From: Prochlorococcus sp. scB241_528N17 | Lineage (GTDB): Bacteria > Cyanobacteriota > Cyanobacteriia > PCC-6307 > Cyanobiaceae | Assembly: GCA_000634735.1 (NCBI GenBank) | Contig: JFLG01000001.1 | Span: 186,001 to 250,000 of the forward strand | Length of the DNA: 64,000 bases | Direction of reading: 5' to 3' | Shown: positions 15,468-25,257 of the stretch, piece by piece | Numbering within the stretch: position 1 is the stretch's first letter | Layout: each line of letters starts with the position of its first letter | The notes under the pieces: generated by a model | Database searches by the model: none | Seen by the model: the letters and a program-made list of their open reading frames with translations, nothing else | Told to the model about the DNA's origin: nothing | Program-made: the position numbers and the translations under genes

Positions 15468-16589
15468 TTAGTTATTTTCTAGATTAGTTATATCAGTTGG
15501 TATTACTTTTAATTTAATAAATTTATTTCTGCGCTTCAATAATATATTGACTTGTTTATTAATACCATTTTTACTTATTTGGTCTATTACATCTGATGCT
15601 GTTGCAATATCTTTATTGCCGACTTTTACAATAATATCTTCTATCATAATTCCACTCTTTTCAGCGGGACTGTTCGGTACTACATATCCAACTTTAACGA
15701 CATTATTTTTTCTCTCAGAATTACTTTCTTCTATTAAGCTAATCCCAATCATAGGATGTATTACTTTTCCATTTTTTATGAGTTGATATGCAATTTTCTT
15801 AGCTTTATTAATGGGGATTGCGAAACTTAAACCTGCTCCTGGACCTGATCTTATCAACGTATTAATACCAATTACTTCTCCCTCGCTATTTAATAGTGGA
15901 CCTCCAGAATTGCCAGGATTAATAGCAGCGTCTGTTTGTATTAATTCAAGTTTTTTATCATAAATTCCTAGTTGAGTCACATTTCTATTTAGATTACTAA
16001 TAATTCCAAGGGTAACTGTGTTTTCCAGTCCGAATGGATTGCCAACTGCTATGGCCCAATCACCAACTTTTATCTTTGCCGAATTCCCCAATTTTGCTTT
16101 TGGCCAAGGTCCTTTCCCTTCAATCTTTAGCACAGCTAAATCAGTAAAAAAGTCTTGCCCTATAAGTTTTGCTTCTAATTTTTTGCCATTGGTTAAACCA
16201 ACAATCACCTTATCTGATCCATTCACAACATGAGCATTTGTCATTATAAGTCCATCTGCAAATATAAATCCACTACCTTGACTTTGCTCTATCCTTGGTC
16301 GATTGTCATTAGGTAAATCTAATCCAAAAAATCTTTCAAAATATGGGTCTAAAAATAATTGAGAATTTCTAGGAAATTTTCTTTTTTTAACATATCTTTG
16401 AGTATCAATTGTCACCACAGCTGCACCCGTTCTTTCTACAGCTTTAGTTATGAAAGATTTGTTTGAATATAAATCAACTTCATTAATTTTTGGTTTATTT
16501 AATGGTTGCGATATGACTTTTGAACGATATGTAATGCCTACTGTAATTAATGAGGCGATTATTAATAGCTTTTGGATGTATCTTTTCAA
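15468..16589 (-). CDS. HtrA/Deg-family serine protease with PDZ domain
   Basis: Degrades or refolds damaged proteins in the periplasm or thylakoid lumen. An N-terminal hydrophobic segment (residues 7-20) serves as signal or anchor. The catalytic triad is H120 (TNAHVV), D150 (TDLAVLK) and S228 (GNSGGPLL). One PDZ domain covers about 275-360 (GYVVPNSPAEKSGI). At 373 residues it matches the cyanobacterial HhoA/HhoB/HtrA group; which paralogue cannot be told from sequence alone. It is divergent from the DUF2973 gene across a 170-base region. Confidence 0.92.
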   Translation of the reverse strand: MKRYIQKLLIIASLITVGITYRSKVISQPLNKPKINEVDLYSNKSFITKAVERTGAAVVTIDTQRYVKKRKFPRNSQLFLDPYFERFFGLDLPNDNRPRIEQSQGSGFIFADGLIMTNAHVVNGSDKVIVGLTNGKKLEAKLIGQDFFTDLAVLKIEGKGPWPKAKLGNSAKIKVGDWAIAVGNPFGLENTVTLGIISNLNRNVTQLGIYDKKLELIQTDAAINPGNSGGPLLNSEGEVIGINTLIRSGPGAGLSFAIPINKAKKIAYQLIKNGKVIHPMIGISLIEESNSERKNNVVKVGYVVPNSPAEKSGIMIEDIIVKVGNKDIATASDVIDQISKNGINKQVNILLKRRNKFIKLKVIPTDITNLENN

Positions 16590-16759
16590 TTTTGATTTTT
16601 ATGTTCTTCGAGATATTTAATACACCATATTAGTGTAATTTAAATATAACTACTAATTAAATTAATTGAATTTAGAGAATAATTTAATATCTTAAAATAG
16701 CTAAATTTCTTTTTTTCGGGCTATGATATTAGACATATACTAACTAATTTATAAGTTCG

Positions 16760-17023
16760 ATGACAATTCTATTTCCAATCATATATTCTGCAGCCTTAAC
16801 TTATTTGGTTTGGAAAGCTTTTAAAGTAATGTCTAATGGCTGGGGTATATCCGATAATAAAAATAAACGTTACACTAGTTCCAGTTTTAAACAAAAAAAG
16901 TACACAATACATCCAGAACTTTTAGATAAATCGGGAAACATTACAGAAGAGGAGCTATTAACAGTAAGATTTTCGAATGACAATGACTCTACATTAGAAG
17001 AAAAAGGTTCAACAACTGATTAA
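16760..17023 (+). CDS. DUF2973-like small membrane protein (87 aa)
   Basis: An N-terminal membrane helix (residues about 3-22, ILFPIIYSAALTYLVWKAFKV) and a polar cytosolic tail with YTIHPELLDKSGNITEEELLTV, the segment that marks DUF2973 proteins of cyanobacteria. Function unknown. A possible -10 (TATGAT at 16722-16727) lies 33 bases upstream of the start. The next gene begins 24 bases later on the same strand, so the two probably form a unit. Confidence 0.75.
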   Translation: MTILFPIIYSAALTYLVWKAFKVMSNGWGISDNKNKRYTSSSFKQKKYTIHPELLDKSGNITEEELLTVRFSNDNDSTLEEKGSTTD

Positions 17024-17047
17024 TCAAATTACATATAAGAAAAAAAA

Positions 17048-17431
17048 TTGGAATTAAGAACAAAAATTGTCTCAGCGGTACTTAGATCTCTCAAGTTGCC
17101 ACCAAGATTTCGTTTAAAAATGGTTAAGGAAGATCCAGTGAGACTTGAACTAAGTCTTACTCCTTCTTACGGTAAAAATCCTGTAATTGTAGGAATAGTT
17201 GAATCTTTAGACTTAGTTGCGCGAAGAGATAGAGAAGGTAGACTACCCAGAGACCTCCAAGGGACTTGGGACTGGACTGTAAGACATGGAAAAGTTAGTA
17301 CTGGAGGTTGGAATCCTATGTTAAAAGAAGCCTTGCAAACAATGTTTGATACAGGATTGCCAGCTATTGTGTATGAGGAATTAACTGGAGATGAGTATAG
17401 ACCTGTTGATGGTGTAAGACATGTTAAATAA
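17048..17431 (+). CDS. Conserved cyanobacterial hypothetical protein (127 aa)
   Basis: Soluble, basic protein of unknown function, starting at TTG 17048 (no ATG is available). Distinct segments are KLPPRFRLKMV, a VGIVESLDLVARRDREGR stretch, and GTWDWTVRHGKVSTGGW near residue 85. No membrane helix or signal. The composition looks like a cyanobacterial core protein but I cannot name it. It lies between the DUF2973 gene and hli on the same strand. Confidence 0.75.
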   Translation: MELRTKIVSAVLRSLKLPPRFRLKMVKEDPVRLELSLTPSYGKNPVIVGIVESLDLVARRDREGRLPRDLQGTWDWTVRHGKVSTGGWNPMLKEALQTMFDTGLPAIVYEELTGDEYRPVDGVRHVK

Positions 17432-17501
17432 ATAATTTATTATTTATCATAAATTCTTCCTTCAAACGTTAAAATAGTTCTGATAAATGATGTAGTTAAT
17501 C

Positions 17502-17648
17502 ATGAATAATGACAATCAACCAAGATTTGGATTCGTAAATTTCGCAGAAACCTGGAATGGTCGTATGGCAATGATGGGTATTTTGATTGGACTTGGTACT
17601 GAATTAATTACTGGACAAAGTATACTTCGACAAATTGGAATAGGTTAG
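17502..17648 (+). CDS. hli: High-light-inducible protein (single-helix chlorophyll-binding)
   Basis: A 48-residue Hli/Scp protein. The single helix carries the chlorophyll-binding motif AETWNGRMAMMGIL (E-x-x-N-x-R-x-A-M), seen at residues 15-28, with a short polar N-terminus and a C-terminal ILRQIGIG. Such proteins sit in thylakoids, bind chlorophyll and carotenoid, and protect photosystem II and chlorophyll synthesis under excess light. ATG 17502. High-light Prochlorococcus strains carry many copies. Which numbered hli this is cannot be told here. Confidence 0.93.
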   Translation: MNNDNQPRFGFVNFAETWNGRMAMMGILIGLGTELITGQSILRQIGIG

Positions 17649-17652
17649 TATT

Positions 17653-17994
17653 TTACTTTACTTCCTCTGCTTTCACTTCAATGGTACTTTCACTAGGCAT
17701 TTTATCAAATTGATTGTTATTATTAATATTTTCTATATTTGCGCCACAATTCATGCAGTTTTCACTTAAGCCTAGGGATATAGCCCCACAACTATTACAT
17801 GTCTTGATTTTTGATTTGTAAGAATTAAAACCTATAGATACTAAAATTATTAATAGTAAAGGAATTAAAAATAATAGGAGCAAGATATTACCGAGAAAAC
17901 TTATGAAAAAGTTTATTCCAAAAATTGGAATAACTATGAGTATGATTAACGAGTAAACAAGAATATTTTTATTAGCTTTTAGAAAATAATTCAT
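17653..17994 (-). CDS. Membrane protein with C-terminal zinc ribbon (113 aa)
   Basis: Two hydrophobic helices (residues about 11-30 and 34-56) are followed by a CxxC-x10-CxxC zinc-ribbon (C66, C69, C80, C83) and an acidic end. The cytosolic ribbon probably binds zinc; its partner is unknown. It converges on hli, with its stop 4 bases past the hli stop, and lies 11 bases downstream of the YihY-like gene on the same strand. Confidence 0.7.
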   Translation of the reverse strand: MNYFLKANKNILVYSLIILIVIPIFGINFFISFLGNILLLLFLIPLLLIILVSIGFNSYKSKIKTCNSCGAISLGLSENCMNCGANIENINNNNQFDKMPSESTIEVKAEEVK

Positions 17995-18005
17995 CTTAGT
18001 TATTG

Positions 18006-18935
18006 TTATTTATATTTTCTTTTTTTATTTAATAAAGTCATACTAGCAATAACTACACTCCAGCACTGCCCAAAATATAAAATTACTCCTAATAACCATA
18101 CCCACAAGGTAAGTACAAGAAAACCTCCAATAAAACCATATGCTTGAAATCTTGCACCAAGTGAGAGAATACTTTTACTGACTGCTAGGTTCAAAGTGGT
18201 TAGTCCAATTCCAATAAGAAAAGATCCTGGTAGAAGTGGTTTCAAAGGAACTTTTCGACTGGGTAAGAGGGCTTGTAGTAAAAGAGCCATTAAAGAAAAT
18301 CCAATAAGTGGTATTGCAAACTTACCAACTTGCAGTAGCGGTAACTTTAATAATAAATCAGAAATAAGATTATTAGATTTTGAAAGATTTTCTAAGACGT
18401 TACTTGGGATCATTCTAAGATTTGCACTAATCTGATCTAGTACCATTAAAAAACCAATAAAGAATACTATTAAAAAGGCTTCAACTCTATTTCTTAGAAA
18501 CCTCGAAGCTTGCACTCTCCAAGCGGGATTTATTTTTTTAGAAGGTATTTCGTCTTCCCAAAGTCTATCCGAACCTCTTTGAAGAGATAGATATGCATTT
18601 CCTGCTGTAAAAAGCAAAAACATAGCGCCTAGAACACCTGCCCCAAAACCTTGATCTATCAAATTAAATAATGTTGTTTCTACTAACTCAACTACTGAAG
18701 GTGGTAAAAGCTGAGCAGCAATAGCAATTATTTGCTGATCTAATCCTTCTTGTTTTCCTAGGAACCATGAAGCTATTGAAAGAGAAATAAGAAGAATAGG
18801 AAAAAATGATTGAAGTGTGTAGTATGCAAATGCAGCGCTTAAATCAACACAATCAGATTTACTCCATCGCTCACAAGCTCCCCATAAACTTTTCAGTATC
18901 CATGTTGAACTTCGCTGCATATTAATTTTCTTCAA
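18006..18935 (-). CDS. YihY/BrkB family inner-membrane protein
   Basis: A 309-residue protein with about six membrane helices. The family marks are visible: DLSAAFAYYTLQSFFPILL near the N-terminus, the RVQASRFLRNRVEAFLI region, and PSRKVPLKPLLPGSFLIGIG. The family was once called ribonuclease BN, which was a misassignment; its true function is unsettled, with transport suggested. A second Met (M6) could be the start. It precedes the zinc-ribbon membrane protein gene. Confidence 0.9.
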   Translation of the reverse strand: MKKINMQRSSTWILKSLWGACERWSKSDCVDLSAAFAYYTLQSFFPILLISLSIASWFLGKQEGLDQQIIAIAAQLLPPSVVELVETTLFNLIDQGFGAGVLGAMFLLFTAGNAYLSLQRGSDRLWEDEIPSKKINPAWRVQASRFLRNRVEAFLIVFFIGFLMVLDQISANLRMIPSNVLENLSKSNNLISDLLLKLPLLQVGKFAIPLIGFSLMALLLQALLPSRKVPLKPLLPGSFLIGIGLTTLNLAVSKSILSLGARFQAYGFIGGFLVLTLWVWLLGVILYFGQCWSVVIASMTLLNKKRKYK

Positions 18936-19011
18936 ATATTTTATATATTTACTTAATTTTTATTGTATCGGATTAAAAATTTTTTCAAGCAATTATTGAT
19001 TTATCATGCAA

Positions 19012-19827
19012 CTATTTTTCCAATAATAAATTGCCCCATGGCTTTAAAATTTCAACTTTTTCTAGAGATCTACAAGCAATTAATGGAAAATTAACATCGC
19101 TCAGGTCTTCTCCTGAAACTAGATTTAAAGGATCTGTTTCTAACCACTCTATAGAACAATTGAGTTCTTCTAATAGCAGCCAGGCTGCTGCAATATCCCA
19201 TATCTTAGGGGTTGATTCTATTGCTCCGAAAGTTTGTCCCATAGCTACGCTCGTAAGATTTAAACTCGATACACCTAAGAGTCTGATTTTGCCTGGAAAT
19301 ACAGAGTTTGGTTTTTTTTGTAAAATTTTTATTGATCTACTACATAAAGAAATACATTCACTTTGATGATTATTTTGGCTAGGGTCTATTTTCTTGTTAT
19401 TTAACCAAACCCCTTTACCTTGAATGGATACAAACTTTTTTTTCAATGTAGGAATTACTAAAAAAGAAGATTGTGGTTTACCATCAACGAACCTTGCCAC
19501 TGATATAGACCAGTAAGGAATGCCTGCAGCAAAATTTGTTGTTCCATCGAGTGGATCGACCACCCAGTAAGCTTTTGAGTTTGGAATTAACTTTTGCCCT
19601 TCTTCACTAAGGACGCCCTCACCTGGAGCTATTGAAGCTAAGCCATCTACAATTGTTTTGTCACTCCATAAATCACAACTTGTTAATAATGATCCATCTG
19701 CTTTATTACTGGCGTTAATATTTCCAAAATCTTTTTTTTGACGTTGACTTACTAATTCAAATAAAGAATCTAATTCACTTAGTTGTTTATTAGTTAAATT
19801 TGGTGAATTCATACTTATATATTGCAT
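19012..19827 (-). CDS. Inositol monophosphatase-family phosphatase
   Basis: A magnesium-dependent, lithium-sensitive-type sugar phosphatase fold. The metal motif DPLDGTTNF spans residues 91-99, an upstream metal-binding segment reads LSEEG (74-78), and the C-terminal motif WDIAAAWLLLEE lies near residue 216. At 271 residues it fits SuhB/IMPase-like enzymes; the substrate is not evident. The first Met overlaps the end of the TolC-like gene by 13 bases; M6 (19812) is an alternative start with almost no overlap. Translation coupling with the upstream gene is likely either way. Confidence 0.88.
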   Translation of the reverse strand: MQYISMNSPNLTNKQLSELDSLFELVSQRQKKDFGNINASNKADGSLLTSCDLWSDKTIVDGLASIAPGEGVLSEEGQKLIPNSKAYWVVDPLDGTTNFAAGIPYWSISVARFVDGKPQSSFLVIPTLKKKFVSIQGKGVWLNNKKIDPSQNNHQSECISLCSRSIKILQKKPNSVFPGKIRLLGVSSLNLTSVAMGQTFGAIESTPKIWDIAAAWLLLEELNCSIEWLETDPLNLVSGEDLSDVNFPLIACRSLEKVEILKPWGNLLLEK

Positions 19828-21242
19828 ATAGAAACTGTATCTTTAATTTTAGTATTATTACTAACCAAACAATTTTTACTAATATCAAGAAAAGTTAATC
19901 TTTTTAATTCATCTATATTCAAGTTGTAATTATATATTGCATTAATATTTTTAGATTTAGCATTACTTAATTCACTTTGTCTCACGAGAACATCTTTTAG
20001 AGTTGATATTCCGACGTCGTATCTAAGTCTAGAAAGCCTTACAGATTCTTTGCTAGATTCAATTTCTTTAAGAGAAGAAATTATTTTTTCTTCATTCAAT
20101 TTAAGATTTAAGTAGGCTTTACTAATACTCGTGGTTAAAACATTTTGAAGATTTTCATGAGCATATTTTTCAGCTTCTGCATCTGCTATTTTTGATTTGT
20201 AAGAGTTCTTATTTTGTCCGCCATCAAAAATACTCCATGCAAAATTTAGACTTATGGTATTTGTATAATTAGATCCAGATTTTTCAGAGTCGATATTAGT
20301 TGCTAGAGAATCACCCTTTGAAAATGTACTAGATAATGAATTGCTGATATAGATATTTGGCTTATTTTGAGCTAAAAAGCTATTTGCTTGACTCCTTTTG
20401 ATTGATTTTTGAAGAATAAGGTTTTTTAAAGAAAGATTTTTATCCAAACCTTCATTAATATTCTTATTTAATTTATGATTCCAAAACCCTGTAAGGTTTT
20501 GCTCTTTATTAGTTTCAAAATCCCCCTTAATATTGAGAATCTCTTTAAGAGAAATTTTATTAATTTCATGATCTATTCTCTTTTCATTAAGTGATTGTTT
20601 ATCTCGAGATAATTGAGCTTCTGCTTCAAGAACTTCAAATTTTGTACCAATTCCAGCATCTAGTTTCGCTTTAGCATTGTTTAAACTTGTAATCGATAAA
20701 TCAAGTGTGAATTTTTTATTTTGAATATCTTGATATGACTTTTTGTATTTGTGATATCTGATTCTTGCTTCTTGAATTAAATCTTTTTTCTTAATTTCAT
20801 AATTATTTTCTGCAATTTTATAATTTGTTTTGGCAATTTTTATTTCGGATTCTCTAAGCGGGGCAACTACATCCCATTTGATATTCAGGGAGGGATTAGC
20901 CGTAAATTGTGATGTTTTTAAGGTAGGTGACTTGCTATTGTACTTTTTACCTGCGACATATCTTGGTAACCCATTGGCTTGAAAATCTAAGGATGGATAT
21001 CTTTTGGCAATTTGACTGGACAAATTAAAGCTTGCAGAGTCTACTAAGTTTATTAATGATTTTAATTCTTGATTATTTAATATAAGTTTTTCTATTTCTT
21101 GATAATTAACAAAAGTAATATTTGATTTTTCTTCTAAAACATTATCAATGTAATTTTTTGTTTCGCCCGATAGAACATTAACAGTGTTGATACTTAGAGT
21201 TAGCGGGAATAATAAGATAGGATTTATAACTCTTCTAAGCAT
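19815..21242 (-). CDS. TolC-family outer-membrane efflux protein
   Basis: A 475-residue outer-membrane channel protein with an N-terminal signal-like segment (residues 5-25). Two long heptad-rich alpha-helical repeats typical of OEP domains follow (residues about 45-235 and 265-450). The conserved LDAGIGTKFEVLEAEAQL and LRYDVGISTLKDVLVRQSEL appear at corresponding positions in the two halves. It would pair with an inner-membrane exporter encoded elsewhere. Secreted substrates are unknown. Confidence 0.88.
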   Translation of the reverse strand: MLRRVINPILLFPLTLSINTVNVLSGETKNYIDNVLEEKSNITFVNYQEIEKLILNNQELKSLINLVDSASFNLSSQIAKRYPSLDFQANGLPRYVAGKKYNSKSPTLKTSQFTANPSLNIKWDVVAPLRESEIKIAKTNYKIAENNYEIKKKDLIQEARIRYHKYKKSYQDIQNKKFTLDLSITSLNNAKAKLDAGIGTKFEVLEAEAQLSRDKQSLNEKRIDHEINKISLKEILNIKGDFETNKEQNLTGFWNHKLNKNINEGLDKNLSLKNLILQKSIKRSQANSFLAQNKPNIYISNSLSSTFSKGDSLATNIDSEKSGSNYTNTISLNFAWSIFDGGQNKNSYKSKIADAEAEKYAHENLQNVLTTSISKAYLNLKLNEEKIISSLKEIESSKESVRLSRLRYDVGISTLKDVLVRQSELSNAKSKNINAIYNYNLNIDELKRLTFLDISKNCLVSNNTKIKDTVSICNI

Positions 21243-21265
21243 GTTATGTTATCGATAATATTCGA

Positions 21266-22645
21266 TTAACCAATCAAAGTATTAATAATATCATTTGAAT
21301 CATCAAGAACGTGAATTTTAGTATTTATTTGATTTTCAACTTCTTGAATATTTTTATCATCTAAAAATAAATCAGTATTAATTTTTAACATAATAGATGG
21401 TATGTAAACAGCTTCTCCTAAATCCTTATTTTTCAGCCCGTAAATTAGATCTTCTCCAGTAAGAAGACCTGTAACAACTTGATCTTGACCCCAATAAATA
21501 CTTGGCAAACCATATAAATTAATTGTTATTCCATTAATTAAGTTTAATTTCTTAACTGTAGGAATCAGTGCTTCATAAACTAATTTACCAACAATCCAAC
21601 TAACTTTTTTTGGCTTTTTTACTTTTTGGGGTAGATTTTGAGTCTTCTCTCTTAATGCTTCTAGAAAGTTTCTAATAGTCCCAACTCCGTTGGATTCTTG
21701 TGGCATATTTTCGTAGGTTTTGTAACTAGGTAAATTTGTACCAGCAATTAAATACCATTCGTCTGCTAGCCAACAAAAACGAGTCCCAAGAGTAATTTGT
21801 AGAGAGGCTTGAATTCTCTCTACTTGATTAATAGTTTTTTTTGCGTATTCCGGGCTTATTGGTTTCAATCCATCATTTTCAGGTCTAAATTTTGTAAGTC
21901 CTACAGGAACTATTGCGACTGAAAGTACTGTCTGAGAGGTTTTTTTGTGGAATTCAGCAAGTTCCAAAATTGATTTCTCCAGAATATCCCCATCATTTAT
22001 ATCTGGACAAACAACAATTTGAGCGTGTATTTGAATAGAGTTTTTTTCAAACCACGAAATTTGATCAAGTATCACTCCTGCTTTTTTATTTTTTAATAAT
22101 TTTTCTCTTGTGGCGGGATCAGTAGCATGAACTGAAATAAAAAGTGGGGATAGTTTTTGCATAGCAATTCTTTCCCAGTCATCTTTTTTTAAATTTGTAA
22201 GAGTTAAATAAGAGCCATACAGGAAACTTAATCTATAATCATCATCTTTTATATAAAGGCTTTTTCTTTTACCACTTGGCTGTTGATCAATAAAACAAAA
22301 TGGACATCTATTATTACATTGCTTGATTGAATCAAATAATGCATCTTTAAAATTTATGCCTAAATTAATGTCTTGATCTTTTTCAATATTTATATTGTGA
22401 ATTTCATGATTTTTATCTAAAACTGATATGTCTAAAATTTCTTCACTAATTAGAATCTGATAATCAATTAAATCTCTTGGTTTCTTCCCATTAATACTAA
22501 TAATTGAATCGCCCGATTCAAATCCTATTTCTTCAGCAATTGAATTAGCTTCAATACTTTCAATTTCTGCAGGGTTTATTTTATAAGTAATATTTGGAAC
22601 TAAAAGATCAATGGGATCTTCCGTGAAATTAATTTCTTGCCACAC
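21266..22645 (-). CDS. Radical-SAM-type Fe-S protein with PDZ-like and DUF512 domains
   Basis: A cyanobacterial family (TIGR03279-like) of unknown substrate. The N-terminal PDZ-like domain is about residues 28-75 (ANSIAEEIGFESGDSIISING). The radical-SAM cluster is CNNRCPFC (C110, C114, C117), and the DUF512 domain fills the C-terminal half, with GVGTIRNF and DLIYGLKNKDLGEAVYIPSIML. GTG start at 22645. It is 23 bases upstream of the TolC-like gene on the same strand. Radical-SAM chemistry is inferred from the cysteine triad. Confidence 0.88.
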   Translation of the reverse strand: MWQEINFTEDPIDLLVPNITYKINPAEIESIEANSIAEEIGFESGDSIISINGKKPRDLIDYQILISEEILDISVLDKNHEIHNINIEKDQDINLGINFKDALFDSIKQCNNRCPFCFIDQQPSGKRKSLYIKDDDYRLSFLYGSYLTLTNLKKDDWERIAMQKLSPLFISVHATDPATREKLLKNKKAGVILDQISWFEKNSIQIHAQIVVCPDINDGDILEKSILELAEFHKKTSQTVLSVAIVPVGLTKFRPENDGLKPISPEYAKKTINQVERIQASLQITLGTRFCWLADEWYLIAGTNLPSYKTYENMPQESNGVGTIRNFLEALREKTQNLPQKVKKPKKVSWIVGKLVYEALIPTVKKLNLINGITINLYGLPSIYWGQDQVVTGLLTGEDLIYGLKNKDLGEAVYIPSIMLKINTDLFLDDKNIQEVENQINTKIHVLDDSNDIINTLIG

Positions 22646-22822
22646 AACTTAAGGCTAAATATTCATAATTACTTTTATTCTAAACTTATATATCACTCAA
22701 AGTGTATTAAATACTTTTAAAAACTAAATATAGGTGTGAAATTATGGGCCTTTTATTTATTAAAATATGTCATTCGCAGTTTTCTAAAACACGATTTAGA
22801 TTAATTAAAATAACCTTTTTCA

Positions 22823-23590
22823 TTGAAAGAATTAATTACAAAAAATTTAGAAGTAAAAGATAAATTCAACTATGAATCCCATAAGATAATTGATTCTTAC
22901 GAAAATAGTTTTTTATCAAATCCTATATCTTTAAGATTGTGGTCTTCTTTTTTTGTAATTTTACCTATTTTTGTTCAAGCTCCTTGGGTTAGATTAGAAC
23001 CAATAAGTGCACTTTGTTTTACTTTTGTTATTGTCTTAGTGGCAATTGTTTTGAATCAGAAAAGATCAAATAAGTGGTTTATTGTTAGTTCATTATTACT
23101 TGGTGTATCTGGTAGTTGGCTTGGTGGATGTTTGTTCTGGGGATGGTTAAGCCCATTTCCTATTCTGCACATACCTGTTGAAGCTGTAGTTCTCCCATTA
23201 GCTTTAATTGGGTTTGGTTCTAATTGGAAAATAGGTTCAAGTTTTTATATCTCTTCTTTATTTGGAACCGCAGTTACCGATATTACGATATTTTTAATCG
23301 GAATCATGGATCAATGGAGGCAGGTAATTACAGCAGATTCTGAAAATGCACCTATGATTCTTCAAAAAACATCTGAGAGTCTTATTCAAATAAAATCATT
23401 ATCTATTATCGTTTTTGTTGCTCTTATACTATGGTTTATTTCAAAAGAAATTTTAGATTCTGCCACAATTAATACTACTAGTGGTAAAGCACTCTTAGTT
23501 TCTGGTTACGTAATTCAAACGACATTAATTGTTGATGGTATTTTTATTGTTTTAGCAATTCTGCAACCAACTTTTAGTGGATTGGTTTAA
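22823..23590 (+). CDS. DUF3120 family membrane protein
   Basis: A polytopic membrane protein of 255 residues with about six helices and conserved family segments SLRLWSSFFVILPIFVQAPW and SGSWLGGCLFWGWL. TTG at 22823 is the only workable start, since the next in-frame Met comes after most of the helices. Its TAA overlaps the ATG of nadB (TAATG at 23588-23592), so the two are translationally coupled. Function unknown; the pairing with nadB is noteworthy but does not reveal it. Confidence 0.82.
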   Translation: MKELITKNLEVKDKFNYESHKIIDSYENSFLSNPISLRLWSSFFVILPIFVQAPWVRLEPISALCFTFVIVLVAIVLNQKRSNKWFIVSSLLLGVSGSWLGGCLFWGWLSPFPILHIPVEAVVLPLALIGFGSNWKIGSSFYISSLFGTAVTDITIFLIGIMDQWRQVITADSENAPMILQKTSESLIQIKSLSIIVFVALILWFISKEILDSATINTTSGKALLVSGYVIQTTLIVDGIFIVLAILQPTFSGLV

Positions 23591-25257
23591 TGTTAAGGCA
23601 TCCATTTTCGCAAGAACCGATACCAATAAATAATTGGGATGTAATCGTTATAGGTGCTGGAGCTGCTGGCCTTATGACTTGCCTCGAATTACCCTCAAAT
23701 TTAAAAGTGCTTCTTTTAAATAGAAATACTAGTAAGGTATCTTCCAGTAGATGGGCTCAAGGAGGAATTGCATCTGTTGTTAGACAAGATGATTCATTTG
23801 ATCTTCATGCTGAGGATACCTTAAAAGCAGGTGATGGACTATGTGATTTTCAAGCTGTAGAAATGCTAGTTAAAGAAGCTCCAGGTTGTGTAGAAAGGTT
23901 GCAGAATTTAGGGATGATTTTTGATCAAAGTTCTGATCAACTTGCTACCACCTTGGAAGCAGCCCATTCACGAAGAAGAGTCTTACATGTTAAAGATCGT
24001 ACGGGACGAGCATTAGTAGAAGTTCTAGAAGATCATATTGAGAATCAAAAAAATATTCTTCACTGCAGGGGTGTAAGAGTAACTGAACTTCACATTGAAA
24101 ATCAAGAATGTACAGGAGTTCAGGTTCTTGATGGCGCAAATTTATATTGGATTAAATCTAGAGCTGTTGTTTTGGCTACAGGTGGGGGTGGGCACCTATT
24201 TACAAATACAACAAATCCTGCTCAATCCTCTGGAGAAGGGATTGCTCTTGCATTTAAAGCAGGAGCTGCTATCGAAGATTTAGAATTTGTGCAATTTCAT
24301 CCAACCGCTTTAAAATTTTATGGTGCACCTTGCTTCTTAATATCTGAGGCACTCAGAGGGGAAGGAGCGATTTTAGTTGATAAAAATGGTGAAAGTCCAG
24401 TTAAAAATCTTGAAAATCGTGATCTAGCTACTAGAGATCAGGTAAGTAGAGCAATTATGAAAAATATGAGTGATAATAATGTAGACCATGTTGGCTTAGA
24501 TCTTCGGTATATTGACCCAGAAAAAATTGTAGAGCGGTTTCCCACGATCTTAAGTCGATGTCAGGATTATGGGGTTAACCCTTTAAATGAGGTAATTCCC
24601 GTAGCTCCTGCAGCTCATTATTGGATGGGAGGTGTTAAAACTGATCTAAATGCATCTTCAACAAGAAAAGGATTATATGCCGTTGGAGAAGTTGCTTCTA
24701 CAGGTGTTCATGGTGCTAATAGACTTGCAAGTAATTCACTAATGGAGTGCCTTGTTTTTGCAAGAAAAATGTCTTCAATTGTTTTGAATGACCTCTCTAA
24801 ATTTGAAAAATTTGATAGATCATTTCAAGAGTTTGATATTGAAGATCCTAAAGAAGATCAAATTTCTAAAATTGCTGAAAAAATTGATGAACTAAGAAAA
24901 CTATGTTGGTTAAATTTAGGTGTATCTCGAAATAGGGTAAATATGAGAAAATTTTTAAATTATATTCAAAATGATATAGATAAATTAAATAAAAATGATT
25001 TACTAAATAGTCTTCAAAAAATAAAATTTGATCAAAAAATAAAACTTAGTGAACGCAATAGGAGAGCACTAAATCTTTTACTTGATTTAAAGAATAGACA
25101 AATAACCACCATAACTTTATTAAAAGCTTGTCTATTTAGAGAAGAAAGTAGGGGAGGGCATTATAGAGATGATTTCCCTGATAAAGATAAAAATTGGGAA
25201 TGCCATACCAGACAACAGTTAGATCAAAAAATTAAAAAAAGATTTATTAAAAATTAA
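23590..25257 (+). CDS. nadB: L-aspartate oxidase
   Basis: Oxidises L-aspartate to iminoaspartate, the first step of NAD synthesis. The FAD loop is VIGAGAAGLMT near residue 22, the SRWAQGGIASV segment follows, and the catalytic stretch HPTALKFYGAPCFLISEALRGEG and the late HGANRLASNSLMEC are unmistakable. At 555 residues it has the usual C-terminal helical domain. Start codon overlaps the DUF3120 stop. The 3' end overlaps the convergent VKOR gene by 11 bases. Confidence 0.95.
   Translation: MLRHPFSQEPIPINNWDVIVIGAGAAGLMTCLELPSNLKVLLLNRNTSKVSSSRWAQGGIASVVRQDDSFDLHAEDTLKAGDGLCDFQAVEMLVKEAPGCVERLQNLGMIFDQSSDQLATTLEAAHSRRRVLHVKDRTGRALVEVLEDHIENQKNILHCRGVRVTELHIENQECTGVQVLDGANLYWIKSRAVVLATGGGGHLFTNTTNPAQSSGEGIALAFKAGAAIEDLEFVQFHPTALKFYGAPCFLISEALRGEGAILVDKNGESPVKNLENRDLATRDQVSRAIMKNMSDNNVDHVGLDLRYIDPEKIVERFPTILSRCQDYGVNPLNEVIPVAPAAHYWMGGVKTDLNASSTRKGLYAVGEVASTGVHGANRLASNSLMECLVFARKMSSIVLNDLSKFEKFDRSFQEFDIEDPKEDQISKIAEKIDELRKLCWLNLGVSRNRVNMRKFLNYIQNDIDKLNKNDLLNSLQKIKFDQKIKLSERNRRALNLLLDLKNRQITTITLLKACLFREESRGGHYRDDFPDKDKNWECHTRQQLDQKIKKRFIKN

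Noticed and set aside
22744-22863. A 39-codon frame beginning ATG 22744 with an AGGTG upstream
   Set aside because: It overlaps the start of the DUF3120 gene in another frame, has a basic, random-looking product, and adds nothing over the DUF3120 reading.
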